NCBI RefSeq assembly: GCF_003002825.1
Contig: NZ_PVTE01000029.1
Location: 1 to 64,000, forward strand
Length of the DNA stretch: 64,000 nt
Direction of reading: 5' to 3'
Origin: Spirosoma oryzae
GTDB taxonomy: Bacteria > Bacteroidota > Bacteroidia > Cytophagales > Spirosomataceae
In this document: positions 18,918-28,179 of the stretch, piece by piece
Layout: every line of letters begins with the position of its first letter
Numbering within the stretch: the first letter of the stretch is position 1
Position numbers and translations under genes: made by a program
Notes under the pieces: generated by a model
Databases searched by the model: none
What the model was told of the DNA's origin: nothing
The model's input: only the letters and a program-made list of their open reading frames with translations

Positions 18918-19007
18918 GCGTGAAAGATGCGTTTTGGTGCGACATGTTGCGTAAATTTCCGAAATTCAACGATTTTCTTCGGGTGACTTACCGACAGATA
19001 CCGCGCA

Positions 19008-19775
19008 ATGACCGATTTAATGCGCCGAATTACTGAATATCCGCGCCGATTGGTGTCGGTTGTTCCCTCCCAAACGGAACTGCTTTTTGATCTGGGCCTT
19101 GATGCGGAGATTGTCGGCCTGACGCGCTATTGCACATACCCCACCGACCAGGTTCAGAATCGAACAATTGTTGGCGGGACGAAGGCGCTGAAACTCGATC
19201 TGATCGATGCGCTTCGACCCGATCTGATTATCGCAAACAAGGAAGAGAATGACCGCGAGCAGATTGAGTACCTGGCCCAGCGGTACCCCGTTCACGTCAC
19301 CGACATAGCTACTCTGCCGGAGGCTTTGCAGATGATTCAGAACGTAGGGCAACTGGTTGGAAAACAGCCGCAGGCGGAGCAATTGGTGGATCGAATCCGC
19401 GCGTCGATGCCCCCGCCGATCGTGCCGACGCTGCGGGTTGCGTACCTGATCTGGCGTAAGCCGTACATGGCAGCTGCCAGTCACACGTTTATCGATGATA
19501 TGCTGCGGGTAGCCGGATTCCGTAATGCGCTGGCTGAACAGACCCGCTACCCCGTATTGACCCCCGACGACCTGCGAGCAGCCCATCCTGATCTGATTTT
19601 TTTGTCGTCGGAACCCTACCCGTTCGCCGATAAACACCGGGTGGAGCTGGAAACGATCTGCCCCGACGCACGGGTCGAACTGGTCGATGGGGAACTGTTT
19701 TCGTGGTACGGCAGTCGATTGGTAAAAGTGGGCGCTTACTTTGCGCAGTTACGCCGACAATTTAGTCAACGATGA
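19008..19775 (+). CDS. Helical-backbone metal/cobalamin-binding protein (BtuF-like)
   Basis: 255 residues in the class III periplasmic-binding fold: RRLVSVVPSQTELLFDLG near the start, VGGTKALKLDLIDALRPDLI, a long backbone helix (about 110-140), and LTPDDLRAAHPDLIFLSSEP. These are the marks of cobalamin or siderophore-binding proteins. No signal peptide is seen, which is odd for a transport receptor; it may be cytoplasmic or the true start may differ. No ABC transporter genes are adjacent. Its stop overlaps the start of the AraC-type gene by four bases (ATGA), so the two are co-expressed. Confidence 0.8.
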   Translation: MTDLMRRITEYPRRLVSVVPSQTELLFDLGLDAEIVGLTRYCTYPTDQVQNRTIVGGTKALKLDLIDALRPDLIIANKEENDREQIEYLAQRYPVHVTDIATLPEALQMIQNVGQLVGKQPQAEQLVDRIRASMPPPIVPTLRVAYLIWRKPYMAAASHTFIDDMLRVAGFRNALAEQTRYPVLTPDDLRAAHPDLIFLSSEPYPFADKHRVELETICPDARVELVDGELFSWYGSRLVKVGAYFAQLRRQFSQR

Positions 19776-20791
19776 CTCATTTACCCATCACCAACACGCT
19801 GTCTGTCGCGTCGGTCAACATGATTCTGGGTGCGGCCCGGCAGCAGGGTATCGATACGAACGCGCTCGTTGAGACGATTGGTATTTCGCACGATAGTCTG
19901 CGCGACCCGGATAGTCGCCTTTCGATTCAGCAGGTGCAGGCGATCTGGCGTGAACTGTCGGCGCAAACGGATACCAACCGGATCTCGTTGCGACTGGGCG
20001 AGCTGATTAGCCCGTCGGCGGTGGGTGTGGTGGCCTACGTGATGATGCACAGCCTGACACTGGGCCGGGCGATCACGCAGTTGTGCCGGTATCAGGACAT
20101 CATCTGCGATGGAACGCGCCTGCTGATGCGGTCGGAAGGCGATCAGGTGGCGCTTGTCTCGCAGGTTACCAGTACCGAAATCGTTTATCCGGCGCTGGTC
20201 TACAATTCGGAACTATCGATCATTTTGTCGGCCTTTCGGGCCTTGACTGGCCTGCTCATTACGCCCGCTGAAGTGCGTTTTGCCTACCCCCGTCCGGCTG
20301 ATGTGGGTGAACACGAGCGGGCCTTTTCCCCGGCCCGCCTGGTCTTCGACGCGCCCGAAACGGCCCTGCTCTTTTCCGCCAGCCTGCTCGATACGCCCGT
20401 GTTGAACGCCAGCCCCGGTATGATGCCGTTGTTCGAGCAGCATGCCGACGCGCTGCTGAGTCGGCTCACGACGCCTTCACTGGCGGGGCGGGTACGTACC
20501 GAAATTGTGACTCTGATGAAAGGCGAAGAACCGACACTAGCGGGCGTTGCTGACCGGCTGGCGATGGGTGTCCGGACGTTGCAGGGGCATCTGCGCAGCG
20601 AAGGGCTGACCTACCAGAACCTACTCGATGAGGTACGGAAAGAACTGGCGCAACGACACCTGCGTGATCCGTTTCTCAGCACCACCGACATTGCCTACCT
20701 GCTTGGCTACGCTGAACCGAGTGTCTTTTTCCGGTCGTTCAAGAAGTGGACGGGACAAACGCCTGGTGCCTATCGTCAACTCGCTCACTGA
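19772..20791 (+). CDS. AraC family transcriptional regulator (Arabinose_bd N-terminal domain)
   Basis: 339 residues. The N-terminal part (about 20-200) resembles the PF12625 ligand-binding domain of OruR/ArgR-like AraC proteins (RLSIQQVQAIWRELS, GVVAYVMMHSLTLGRAI). The C-terminal 100 residues are the double helix-turn-helix: LAGVADRLAMGVRTLQGHLR, then DIAYLLGYAEPSVFFRSFKK and TGQTPGAYR. Effector unknown. It overlaps the BtuF-like gene upstream and faces the DUF4260-epimerase pair; control of either is possible but not shown. Confidence 0.9.
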   Translation: MTHLPITNTLSVASVNMILGAARQQGIDTNALVETIGISHDSLRDPDSRLSIQQVQAIWRELSAQTDTNRISLRLGELISPSAVGVVAYVMMHSLTLGRAITQLCRYQDIICDGTRLLMRSEGDQVALVSQVTSTEIVYPALVYNSELSIILSAFRALTGLLITPAEVRFAYPRPADVGEHERAFSPARLVFDAPETALLFSASLLDTPVLNASPGMMPLFEQHADALLSRLTTPSLAGRVRTEIVTLMKGEEPTLAGVADRLAMGVRTLQGHLRSEGLTYQNLLDEVRKELAQRHLRDPFLSTTDIAYLLGYAEPSVFFRSFKKWTGQTPGAYRQLAH

Positions 20792-20807
20792 GCATGGACT
20801 ACCTGAG

Positions 20808-21161
20808 TTATGGTCGGCCAATCCAGCCCAGGCTGGTATGCTTGAAGTCGTCCGGGTATTTCAGGCCATAGCCCAGCATCCGGTCGAAGCTCGTGTGCGC
20901 GACCAGCATGATCCCCGCCAGCATCAGCCACTGACTACTTAATGCCAGTCCGCACAAACCGACGACGATCCCTGCGGCCCGGTGATGGACAATGTTGTAC
21001 GTGAATGCGCCGACCGCTGGATTGAGCACGTAGCCAAGCATACTCAAATCGGGCGTCAGTAGCAGCGCCGGGAACCACCACCAGCCAAACGACAGGCGGG
21101 AAAACAGATACACACAGCCAAGAAACAGGGCCAGCTCTTCCAGTTTAAGTAACGTTTTCAT
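20808..21161 (-). CDS. DUF4260 family membrane protein
   Basis: 117 residues with about three hydrophobic segments and the family pattern: LLKLEELALFLGCVYLF, FPALLLTPDLSMLGYV, AYNIVHH-like TYNIVHHRA, AHTSFDRMLGYGLKYPDDFK and HTSLGWIG. Such small integral membrane proteins are common in Bacteroidota; function unknown. It lies 27 bases downstream of the epimerase-like gene on the same strand, so probably one operon, and converges with the AraC gene. Confidence 0.88.
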   Translation of the reverse strand: MKTLLKLEELALFLGCVYLFSRLSFGWWWFPALLLTPDLSMLGYVLNPAVGAFTYNIVHHRAAGIVVGLCGLALSSQWLMLAGIMLVAHTSFDRMLGYGLKYPDDFKHTSLGWIGRP

Positions 21162-21188
21162 GGTGAGTAATGTGGGGTCGTGTGGTTG

Positions 21189-22214
21189 TTAGTTCAACTG
21201 TGTTTCGGCGAACCAGCGCAGCGTATCGCGTAAGGCCTGATCCATTGGGGTTGGGCGGAAATCAGGCAGGGCCGCCAGCGTAGCGCGGTCGTCGAGCAGG
21301 ATCGTATTTTCGTAGAGGTAGAGCATCTCCTTGACCTCCCGCATAACTGGATTGACCAGACCCAGGACCGAAAAAAGCCAGCGCGGATAGACCCGAACGG
21401 ACGACGGTTTTCCGGTTAGCTGCGTGATTTGGGAAAACCAGTCGCGCATCGACGAAAGCGTGGTGCCCCCGTAGTTCCAGACACGATACGCAGCCACGTC
21501 GCCGGGCGATGTCAGGCGCTGGGTCCACTGTTGTTCCATCAAACGAACGATTACCTCGCCCGCGTCGGGGGTATAAACAGACTGGTGCGGAATATCGGCG
21601 TTCAAGAGCCAGGGCATTGGTTTACCCGTGAGCGCACCCAGGAAAACCGGGCGGATGCCTTCGTTCAGGACGTTGGGTCCCCAGAAGTCGGGCAGGCGAA
21701 CCGTCAGTACACGACACTGCCCAGCGTCGGCAGCCTGCTCCAGCATCGCTTCCAGCTCGACCCGCAACTGCCCTTTCCGGGTACAGGGTGCCGGCCGACT
21801 GTCGGGGCGGATCGGCTGGTTCGTGTTGCCGAAGTTGTACACATTCCCGGGGAACACAACCGTTGCCGGGCCGGGCAGCGTTCGGCCGGCTATTGTTCGG
21901 TCCGGTCGGGGTTTTGCGGCTTCGATGACATGACGCGTAACCGACTCCATCCGGCCAAACCACTGGTGGTACGGATAATTGATGGCGTGTACGATGAAGT
22001 CCGCGCTGCCGGCTAGTGAATCGACCTTGGCGGCATCCTGTGCGTCGCCTTCGGCAATGGTAAGCAGTGGATTGTCGGCAAAAAGTGCAGCAGCTTTGCT
22101 CCGGGTACGAACCAGTATCGTTACCGGCCACTGGCGGGCGAGCAGGCTGTTGGTAATGGCGTAACCGATACCGCCGGTTGCGCCCAGTACCAGTGTTTTT
22201 GGGTGCGTTGACAT
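21189..22214 (-). CDS. NAD(P)-dependent epimerase/dehydratase family protein
   Basis: 341 residues from the ATG at 22214 (MSTHPKTLVLGATGGIGYAI). The frame is open further upstream to 22325, but the Rossmann strand begins right after this ATG. It has the TGGxGxxG-type motif LGATGGIGYA, an acidic EGDAQD turn and VFPGNVYNFG in the place of the catalytic strand, as in extended short-chain dehydrogenases that act on sugar-like or other small substrates. Substrate not evident. Probably an operon with the DUF4260 gene; divergent from the acyltransferase. Confidence 0.85.
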   Translation of the reverse strand: MSTHPKTLVLGATGGIGYAITNSLLARQWPVTILVRTRSKAAALFADNPLLTIAEGDAQDAAKVDSLAGSADFIVHAINYPYHQWFGRMESVTRHVIEAAKPRPDRTIAGRTLPGPATVVFPGNVYNFGNTNQPIRPDSRPAPCTRKGQLRVELEAMLEQAADAGQCRVLTVRLPDFWGPNVLNEGIRPVFLGALTGKPMPWLLNADIPHQSVYTPDAGEVIVRLMEQQWTQRLTSPGDVAAYRVWNYGGTTLSSMRDWFSQITQLTGKPSSVRVYPRWLFSVLGLVNPVMREVKEMLYLYENTILLDDRATLAALPDFRPTPMDQALRDTLRWFAETQLN

Positions 22215-22374
22215 AACAAAGCGTGTTTGTGTAGGGACGCAGCAAAGGTGGGGGGGAGCGCCCGGCCAGCTGGTGACCAACGACGCAAATCGACTGACCA
22301 ATGACGAAAATAGGACGATGAGCATGCTAACGGCCGTTCGCTGCCTATCTTCACCGTCGATTTATACCGTTTAT

Positions 22375-23016
22375 ATGAATGAGTTGAAGCGACTATATGC
22401 GCTGTGTCAGAAGTCAGATTCTGTTTTTCTCGTTGTACTGATGCGCTATCTGCGCTACCGGATGTCGGGTAAGATGATCTTCGCACACCAGCAAGCCATT
22501 ATCAAATGGGCCGACCATATCTCAACGAATGGCCCATTGAAAGTCGGTCTCGACTATGCCGGGTTTGCACACCGCAATGATGTAACGTATCTGAACGTCG
22601 ATGGACGGCTCGACTGTAAGGGGGCCGTGTCGATTGGGCGGGGTTGCCGGATGGCTATTGGGGCGCAGGGCCGTATCGAACTGGGGAGTCGGGTGTTTAT
22701 CAATGCGCTGTCTACCTTCATCATCATGCACACCCTGCGCATCGGCGACGATTGCAATATCTCGTGGGAGTGCCAGTTTCTCGATGATGATTTTCACGAG
22801 ATTGAGTATGAAGGCCGTAAAGTACAGCCTTCGTCAGACATCACGTTGGGTAAGCACGTTTGGGTCGGGTCGCGGGTGTCGATTTACAAAGGTACGACCA
22901 TCGCTGACGGCTGTGTAATAGCCGCCAACTCGGTCGTCAGGGGGATATTCGATGAACCAAATGCACTAATTGCCGGGAATCCGGCCCGCGTGGTGAAGCG
23001 GAACGTAAGCTGGTAG
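22375..23016 (+). CDS. Acyltransferase with left-handed beta-helix (hexapeptide repeats)
   Basis: 213 residues from the ATG at 22375 (MNELKRLYALCQ); an in-frame ATG at 22273 would add 34 residues of poor, non-protein-like sequence. The helical N-part is followed by hexapeptide repeats (IGRGCRMAIGAQGRIELGSR, VWVGSRVSIYKGTTI, GCVIAANSVV) ending IAGNPARVVKR. This is the serine-O-acetyltransferase/maltose-acetyltransferase-like fold, often used for O-acetylation or N-acetylation of surface sugars. Acceptor unknown; no polysaccharide cluster is adjacent. It ends one base before the converging aroA stop. Confidence 0.85.
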   Translation: MNELKRLYALCQKSDSVFLVVLMRYLRYRMSGKMIFAHQQAIIKWADHISTNGPLKVGLDYAGFAHRNDVTYLNVDGRLDCKGAVSIGRGCRMAIGAQGRIELGSRVFINALSTFIIMHTLRIGDDCNISWECQFLDDDFHEIEYEGRKVQPSSDITLGKHVWVGSRVSIYKGTTIADGCVIAANSVVRGIFDEPNALIAGNPARVVKRNVSW

Positions 23017-23017
23017 G

Positions 23018-24262
23018 TTACGCTTCTTCGACCGTCACGACCCGCGCCATATCTTCCCAGAAGCTTGGGTATGACTTGGCTACTACGCCCGGCTCATGAA
23101 TGACGACGGGGTGCAGCATGGCCACAGGCGCAAACGCCATGGCCATTCGGTGATCGTCGTAGGTATCAATTTCGGGGACCGCCAGCGTTTCCAGCGGTTG
23201 CATTAGCCGACGCACTTCGTAGCGGTGGTTTGTTTCGACCTCAACCAGTTCGGCACCGAGTTTCTGTAGCTCGGCCTGCAAAGCTGCCACCCGGTCGGTC
23301 TCCTTGATTTTCAGACTTTCGATACCCGTCAGCGTCAGCCGGATGCCTTTCATAGCCGCGCAAACCGCTACCGTCTGCGCCAGATCGGGGCAATCGGTGA
23401 AGTCCCATTCGAGCGCAGGCTCCGCCGGACGTTTAGTTAGCCGGACACCGGTTTCCGTAAAGGTGCTCTCAACGCCTAATGGCCGCATGATGTCGACAAT
23501 GGCGCTGTCGCCCTGTAGCGAGCGGGCTTTGAGTCCCAGCAGTTCCAGCTCGGCCGTATCATCGTCAGCAAGAGCCGCGACACTGTACCAGTAGCTGGCA
23601 CCCGACCAGTCGGATTCGACAGCGTAGCTTTGGGGCGTGTACGGCGTGGGCTGAACGTGCAACTGATTGGCTGTCCAGTCGGTATCGACAACGGCACCGA
23701 AATGGCGCATCTGCTCGATGGTCATTTCGATATACGGCCGTGAGCCAACCGCACCCGTCAGATTGATCGTCAGGCCGTTGGGAAGCAGGGGCGCAATCAT
23801 CAGCAGCGCTGAAACGTATTGGCTGCTCACGTCGCCCCGGATGCTTAGTTCGCTGGTGCCGTTTGCCGTAAACCCGTTGAGTTGCAGGGGGGGATAGCCG
23901 TCGTTTTTCAGATACGTAATATCGGCTCCCAGCGAACGCAGGGCATCGACCAGAATACCGATAGGTCGCTCGCACATACGCGCCGTACCGGTCATGACTT
24001 TCTGCTGGTTGGTGACGGTGAAATACGCTGTCAGAAAGCGCATCGTCGTACCGGCATCCAGCACATCGGCGGTCTGATCGGTACTTTTCAGCAGCCGGAT
24101 CATGGTTTGCGTGTCGCGGGCGCTGGCGAGATTGGTCAGGTCGCAGCGGAAACCGGTCAGTGCATCGATGATGAGGGCGCGGTTGCTTTCACTTTTGGAA
24201 GAAGCCAGCGGAATCGTAGCCCGGACGGGGCGGTGGGGTTGGGAGAGTCGAACGGCAGTCAT
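23018..24262 (-). CDS. aroA: 3-phosphoshikimate 1-carboxyvinyltransferase (EPSP synthase)
   Basis: 414 residues, usual length. Sixth step of the shikimate pathway, joining PEP to shikimate-3-phosphate. Motifs: LASSKSESNRALI (phosphate-binding Lys), DAGTTMRFLTAYF, the ESDWSGASYWY strand, IKETDRVAALQ and DDHRMAMAFAP. The Gly of the glyphosate-sensitive 'GNAGT' loop corresponds here to LDAGTT, so the enzyme is of the more divergent Bacteroidota kind. The stop lies directly against the converging acyltransferase stop. Confidence 0.95.
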   Translation of the reverse strand: MTAVRLSQPHRPVRATIPLASSKSESNRALIIDALTGFRCDLTNLASARDTQTMIRLLKSTDQTADVLDAGTTMRFLTAYFTVTNQQKVMTGTARMCERPIGILVDALRSLGADITYLKNDGYPPLQLNGFTANGTSELSIRGDVSSQYVSALLMIAPLLPNGLTINLTGAVGSRPYIEMTIEQMRHFGAVVDTDWTANQLHVQPTPYTPQSYAVESDWSGASYWYSVAALADDDTAELELLGLKARSLQGDSAIVDIMRPLGVESTFTETGVRLTKRPAEPALEWDFTDCPDLAQTVAVCAAMKGIRLTLTGIESLKIKETDRVAALQAELQKLGAELVEVETNHRYEVRRLMQPLETLAVPEIDTYDDHRMAMAFAPVAMLHPVVIHEPGVVAKSYPSFWEDMARVVTVEEA

Positions 24263-24300
24263 TGCCGCAAAGATAGGGGGCTACTCCCTGTTCGGCCAAC

Positions 24301-24876
24301 TCAATACGTCCGCAATACCCGCAGCCGGTGGTTTTTATTGATGCGAATATGTGGATTACTCATCAGGTGAAAAATTGCTCCGCTGAGAATCAACCCCCCC
24401 GCGACGGGTATGACGCCCGTGTTGAACCGGGAATCGCGAATCAGATCGGCCGCGCCGTAAATGACGCCCGCCAGTGGGAACAGCGTGCCGGCTGCCGTTA
24501 CGAACGGGATGCGCCGATGTAGGTACACCTTTTCCACTTCGTCGAAACGAAACGATACCGGCTCGTCGCGGTTCATCACTTCATTGGCCATCAGAATCGT
24601 AAACGTGGTGTCACTAACGGCGTACAGTTCTTCGCGGTATTTTTCGCCCCGCGCCTTGAAGTGCAGCTCATCGCCCTCGAAAAAACGGTAGCGGTGAAAG
24701 CCGCCGATGGTGTGATTCACGTCGAGCGCCAGGTATGTGGTGGGTCGCGTCTGTGCCAGGTAAACGCCACCCCGCCGGGCCAGTTGCTGCTCGATCGTCA
24801 GTGTATCACGGGGTTGCGCGTGGCCGAACAGCGAGAAACCAATGGTGAATAGGGTCGTGATGAGAAGCCGGATCAT
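24301..24876 (-). CDS. Secreted or membrane protein of unknown function
   Basis: 191 residues from the ATG at 24876 (MIRLLITTLFTIGFSLFGHAQ, a clear signal peptide); the frame stays open to 24915 upstream. The body has a beta-rich stretch (FFEGDELHFKARG, SDTTFTILMANEVMNRDE) followed by two hydrophobic segments (about 125-150 and 155-175: FVTAAGTLFPLAGVIYGAAD, GVIPVAGGLILSGAIFHLM). Similar architecture is common in Cytophagales but I do not recognise a named family. It starts 38 bases before aroA ends on the same strand direction, so it lies upstream of aroA's neighbour and may be its own unit. Confidence 0.7.
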   Translation of the reverse strand: MIRLLITTLFTIGFSLFGHAQPRDTLTIEQQLARRGGVYLAQTRPTTYLALDVNHTIGGFHRYRFFEGDELHFKARGEKYREELYAVSDTTFTILMANEVMNRDEPVSFRFDEVEKVYLHRRIPFVTAAGTLFPLAGVIYGAADLIRDSRFNTGVIPVAGGLILSGAIFHLMSNPHIRINKNHRLRVLRTY

Positions 24877-24992
24877 GGTGTCACAGGTAGCGAAACGGTG
24901 TATACCTATAAACACGCTATTTTCTTATCTGTTTGTTCGACGGAGGCCGCGAACGAGCGAATTTGATGGCGTAAAGGCGCTGTAAACAAAAA

Positions 24993-25019
24993 ACCGGCTC
25001 TGCTATGAGCGGAGCCGGT
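24993..25019 (-). terminator. Terminator of the DUF4139 gene
   Basis: Arms 24993-25004 and 25008-25019 pair with one G-T change. On the minus strand the stem is followed by TTTTTTGTTT, directly after the DUF4139 stop. Confidence 0.8.
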
Positions 25020-25040
25020 CGAAAGAGCACGGGTACCCAG

Positions 25041-26687
25041 TTATTGGGTAATGACTTTTCCTTTCGGAAATTTAACCTCATAGCGGAACGTCAGCGCCTG
25101 ACTTTCGCCGGGTTTGAGCGCCAGCCGCCAGGTAAGTTTGCCCGTTTCCGGATTACGTTGTGCGCCACTACCGTCGGTCAACTGAACGACAATCCGCTCG
25201 TCGGTCGATACCGGAATCTGGTCATAAACCGTCAGGTTGACCGGTTCCTGCCGCGTATTGCGGAGCGTGATACGATAGGCGTGGGCGTCGCGCTGATTAC
25301 CACCGAACGTCTGCCGCGAGTTGACGTCCTCGATCTGTTCGCGCTTGGCGATGATGCGCTTATCGCGACCCAGTGAGAGCGACAGCGTGTCTTTGGCTTC
25401 GGCCAGACTCACCCGCGACTCGCCCACGAACGTGCCTTCGAAGTAAATGCGGGCCGTGCCGTTGAGCAGGTTTAGCTTGTCCCAGCCCGTGATCTGTGCG
25501 GTCAGGAAGGCGTCGGGGTCGAGTTTGGGCGTGATTTCGTAGCGATACGACGCCGGTAGTTCCGCCGTCTGTACGTCGACCAGTTGCGGACGACCATTGG
25601 TCAGAATCGTGTACGGAATCGCAATGTCGAAGCTGACGTTCGTCGGCTGATCGACGGCCTGCGTAAACGTAGCGGTGTTTGTCAGGTTAGCCGCCATTGG
25701 GTTCGGAATAACTTCTTCCGCATTAGGATCGCCTTCCTGACTTGCTAGTTTCGCACGGGCACTCCGACGAAGCATTGGCACCGCTTCGGGGGCTTCCTGA
25801 TCGTATTTAGCTTCTACCTTCGGATCGTAAAAGCTGACGTAGTCGGTATTCAGTGTGGGTTGTGAGCCGGGCAGGGCGGGGTTCGCCGTCGAGAGCGTGA
25901 GTTTAACATTCTGCCAGTCGAAACCCGTGTTCTGAAACACCTGTGCTTTCATCGCCAGCGACGCCGGGCTTTTCGTATCGCGTACCCGTACGTCGTACAC
26001 GGGCGACCAACCCGCGCTGTTGACGATATAACTCAGGTTCAGCGACACGGCCGTGCGGTTGCGGGCGGTCAGCGTCACTTCGATTTCGCCCACTGGCCGT
26101 TCCCGTTTAGCATCCTGTTCTTTTACCTGCGCATCCAGCCGGTCGACGCGCTTTTTTTGTTCGGTAATGCGCCGGTTAAGTGCCAGCAAGTCCTGTCCAA
26201 TCCGGGTCAGGCGTTCGCGGTAAAAAGCCGCCATTTCGGCTACGGCTTTCACGGTTGCGCCCTGATCTTTCCCGGCGACTTCCTTGTTGGCCAGAATCAG
26301 GTTCCGCTCCTGCTCAAGCACGTCTTTCTGCACCAGCAGCGATTCGTAGGCTTCGCGCGTCGTGCGGAGCGAATCGTCCAGTCGTTGCAACGAGGCTGGA
26401 CGTGGGGCTTTGTCGAGAAAGTTGGTGCGGAATTGGACGCCCTGAATAACGGCATCGCCCTTACCGGACACCTGAATACTCTGCGGATCGGTTTGCGCCG
26501 GCGCATTGTCGATAATGAGTCGGGTGGTTCCCGCGTCGATGGTCGCCGTCGCCTGCGCTGCGAGCTGTGCGCGGTTCAGAAAAACGGTGGCCTGCCGAAG
26601 CGTAGCCTGCACGCGCAACTCATCGGCCGACTGGCCCTGCGCAAGCGTGGATAGAAAAACGAAAAGTAACAACGGTAATCGGTTCAT
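25041..26687 (-). CDS. DUF4139 / mucoidy-inhibitor MuiA family protein
   Basis: 548 residues from the ATG at 26687 (MNRLPLLLFVFLSTLAQGQ, signal peptide). N-terminal DUF4140-like domain (about 25-110, VTVFLNRAQL-like ATVFLNRAQLAAQ), a coiled coil (about 110-200), then the DUF4139 beta-rich domain (about 205-548; LNLSYIVNSAGWSPVYDVR, VFQNTGFDWQNVKLTLSTA, KPGESQALTFRYEVKFPKG). This is the TIGR02231 layout. The name comes from suppression of mucoid growth in an E. coli screen; the biochemical role is unknown. Probably periplasmic or cell-surface. Single gene with its own terminator. Confidence 0.9.
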   Translation of the reverse strand: MNRLPLLLFVFLSTLAQGQSADELRVQATLRQATVFLNRAQLAAQATATIDAGTTRLIIDNAPAQTDPQSIQVSGKGDAVIQGVQFRTNFLDKAPRPASLQRLDDSLRTTREAYESLLVQKDVLEQERNLILANKEVAGKDQGATVKAVAEMAAFYRERLTRIGQDLLALNRRITEQKKRVDRLDAQVKEQDAKRERPVGEIEVTLTARNRTAVSLNLSYIVNSAGWSPVYDVRVRDTKSPASLAMKAQVFQNTGFDWQNVKLTLSTANPALPGSQPTLNTDYVSFYDPKVEAKYDQEAPEAVPMLRRSARAKLASQEGDPNAEEVIPNPMAANLTNTATFTQAVDQPTNVSFDIAIPYTILTNGRPQLVDVQTAELPASYRYEITPKLDPDAFLTAQITGWDKLNLLNGTARIYFEGTFVGESRVSLAEAKDTLSLSLGRDKRIIAKREQIEDVNSRQTFGGNQRDAHAYRITLRNTRQEPVNLTVYDQIPVSTDERIVVQLTDGSGAQRNPETGKLTWRLALKPGESQALTFRYEVKFPKGKVITQ

Positions 26688-26712
26688 CGAATTTGTGTTT
26701 GTGAATGGATAT

Positions 26713-26812
26713 GTAACCCAGACGTCCACGTCTGGAGGCCGTCAGGCCAACTGGTTCTGGCGTCAGCTACTTGGCCGCTGCGCGTCCTCCAGACCTGGAG
26801 GTCTGGGCTACA
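26713..26812. repeat. Inverted repeat of the CCAGACCTGGAGGTCTGG type
   Basis: Left part 26713-26738 (GTAACCCAGACGTCCACGTC...) and right part about 26787-26812 are near-complements, and the right part is itself a palindrome. It resembles the palindrome in the 11836-12083 block. It lies in the gap between the DUF4139 and Ldh genes. Confidence 0.6.
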
Positions 26813-26960
26813 CTACTGACACTGATGCGCTGGCGACAGCTATTCCATAGACCCCACTCGACACGGCTCCGTTTAATCACAACGGTAAACTTTTCAGTCA
26901 GGTTGACCAACGAACTGAGGGCAGAAACTGGACGGGGGGATGGCAAAGCGCAGAAAGGCG

Positions 26961-26968
26961 TATTTTTG
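26961..26968 (+). promoter_or_regulatory. -7 promoter element of the Ldh-type gene
   Basis: TATTTTTG matches TAnnTTTG and ends 4 bases before the ATG at 26973, so the message would be nearly leaderless. No convincing -33 TTTG is seen at the right distance. Confidence 0.4.
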
Positions 26969-26972
26969 CGCC

Positions 26973-28046
26973 ATGATTTCCGCTAACGCACTACGCTCCT
27001 TTACCGAACAGATATTTCTGGCCATCGGCTGCTCCGAATCCGACGCCCGACTAGCCGCCGACGTGCTGGTCAGCGCCGACCTGCGCGGGGTCGACTCGCA
27101 CGGGGTGGCCCGCCTGCCGGGTTACGTCCGGCTGTACGACCACGGCCGTATCAACCCGCAGCCCCGCATTCAGATCGTCCACGAAACCCCGTCCACGGCC
27201 GTTATCGATGGCGATAAAGGATTGGGGCTAGTCGTCGGTCCCTGGGCGATGCAGGTAGCGATCGAAAAGGCGCGGACGGCCGGAACGGGCTGGGTGGCCG
27301 TGCGCAACTCCAACCACTTCGGCATTGCCGGTTACCACGCGCTGCTGGCCGCCGACCACGACATGATCGGGCAGGCCATGACCCACGCGGCACCGCTCGT
27401 CGCGCCGACTTATTCGCTGGATAAGTTACTGGGTACCAATCCAATTGCTGTTGCCGTGCCAGCCGCCACTGAACCGACGTTTCTGGCTGATTTCGCCAGT
27501 ACGGCCGTGGCATACGGGAAACTCGAAATCCTGCAACGTAAAGGGCAGGATATTCCGTTGGGCTGGGCACAGGACGCCGAGGGTAATCCCACGACCGATG
27601 CCAATGCCGTTCGCAACGGGGGCGCACTCGTGCCGCTGGGTACCGACCGCGAGCATGGGTCGCACAAGGGCTACGGGCTGGGTGCGATCGTCGATATTTT
27701 CTCGGGTGTGCTGTCGGGCGCGAACTACGGGCCGTGGGTGCCGCCTTTCGCTACTGCCGGGTTTATGGCTGCCAACGAAGGCGTTGGGCAGGGGACGGGC
27801 CATTTCTTCGGGGCGATGCGTATCGATGCGTTCCGCCCCGCCGACGAATTTAAAACGCATATGGATACCTGGATTCAGCGCTTCCGGCAGGCTAAGGCGG
27901 TTGAGGGCAAGCAGGTTCTGATTCCCGGCGACCCCGAGCGGATGATGGAAGCCGACCGACTCGCCAACGGTATCCCCGTGGTCGAGCCGGTGGTGAAAAG
28001 CCTGCTCGAACTGGGCGAACGTTTTGGCGTTACCCTGACGCAGTAA
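26973..28046 (+). CDS. Ldh family (malate/L-lactate/ureidoglycolate type) NAD(P)-dependent dehydrogenase
   Basis: 357 residues from the ATG at 26973; an ATG at 26940 in frame would add 11 residues but overlaps the promoter-like TATTTTTG. Family marks: DLRGVDSHGVARLPGYVRLY, AVRNSNHFGIAGYHALLA, GTNPIAVAVPA and a C-terminal DREHGSHKGYGLGAIVDIFSG block. These enzymes oxidise 2-hydroxy acids to 2-oxo acids with NAD(P); members act on malate, lactate, sulfolactate, ureidoglycolate or delta1-piperideine-2-carboxylate, and the substrate cannot be read here. Single gene with a strong terminator. Confidence 0.9.
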   Translation: MISANALRSFTEQIFLAIGCSESDARLAADVLVSADLRGVDSHGVARLPGYVRLYDHGRINPQPRIQIVHETPSTAVIDGDKGLGLVVGPWAMQVAIEKARTAGTGWVAVRNSNHFGIAGYHALLAADHDMIGQAMTHAAPLVAPTYSLDKLLGTNPIAVAVPAATEPTFLADFASTAVAYGKLEILQRKGQDIPLGWAQDAEGNPTTDANAVRNGGALVPLGTDREHGSHKGYGLGAIVDIFSGVLSGANYGPWVPPFATAGFMAANEGVGQGTGHFFGAMRIDAFRPADEFKTHMDTWIQRFRQAKAVEGKQVLIPGDPERMMEADRLANGIPVVEPVVKSLLELGERFGVTLTQ

Positions 28047-28055
28047 TAAAAAAAC

Positions 28056-28109
28056 AACGAAGCCGTTTGTTTGTCCTGTGTTACAACGGGGTCAACAAAT
28101 GGCTTCGTT
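28056..28109 (+). terminator. Terminator of the Ldh-type gene
   Basis: Arms 28056-28071 and 28094-28109 pair over 16 bp with one G-T change, 9 bases after the stop codon. Confidence 0.75.
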
Positions 28110-28179
28110 ATGCTAATAGCAGCGAGGCTTTTTGATAGTTGCTAGGATCAATAAATCGCTGGCAGTTAAAGAGCTATTT

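Noticed and set aside
24001-24341. Plus-strand frames opposite aroA and the unknown secreted gene
   Set aside because: Shadow frames without start context or recognisable domains.
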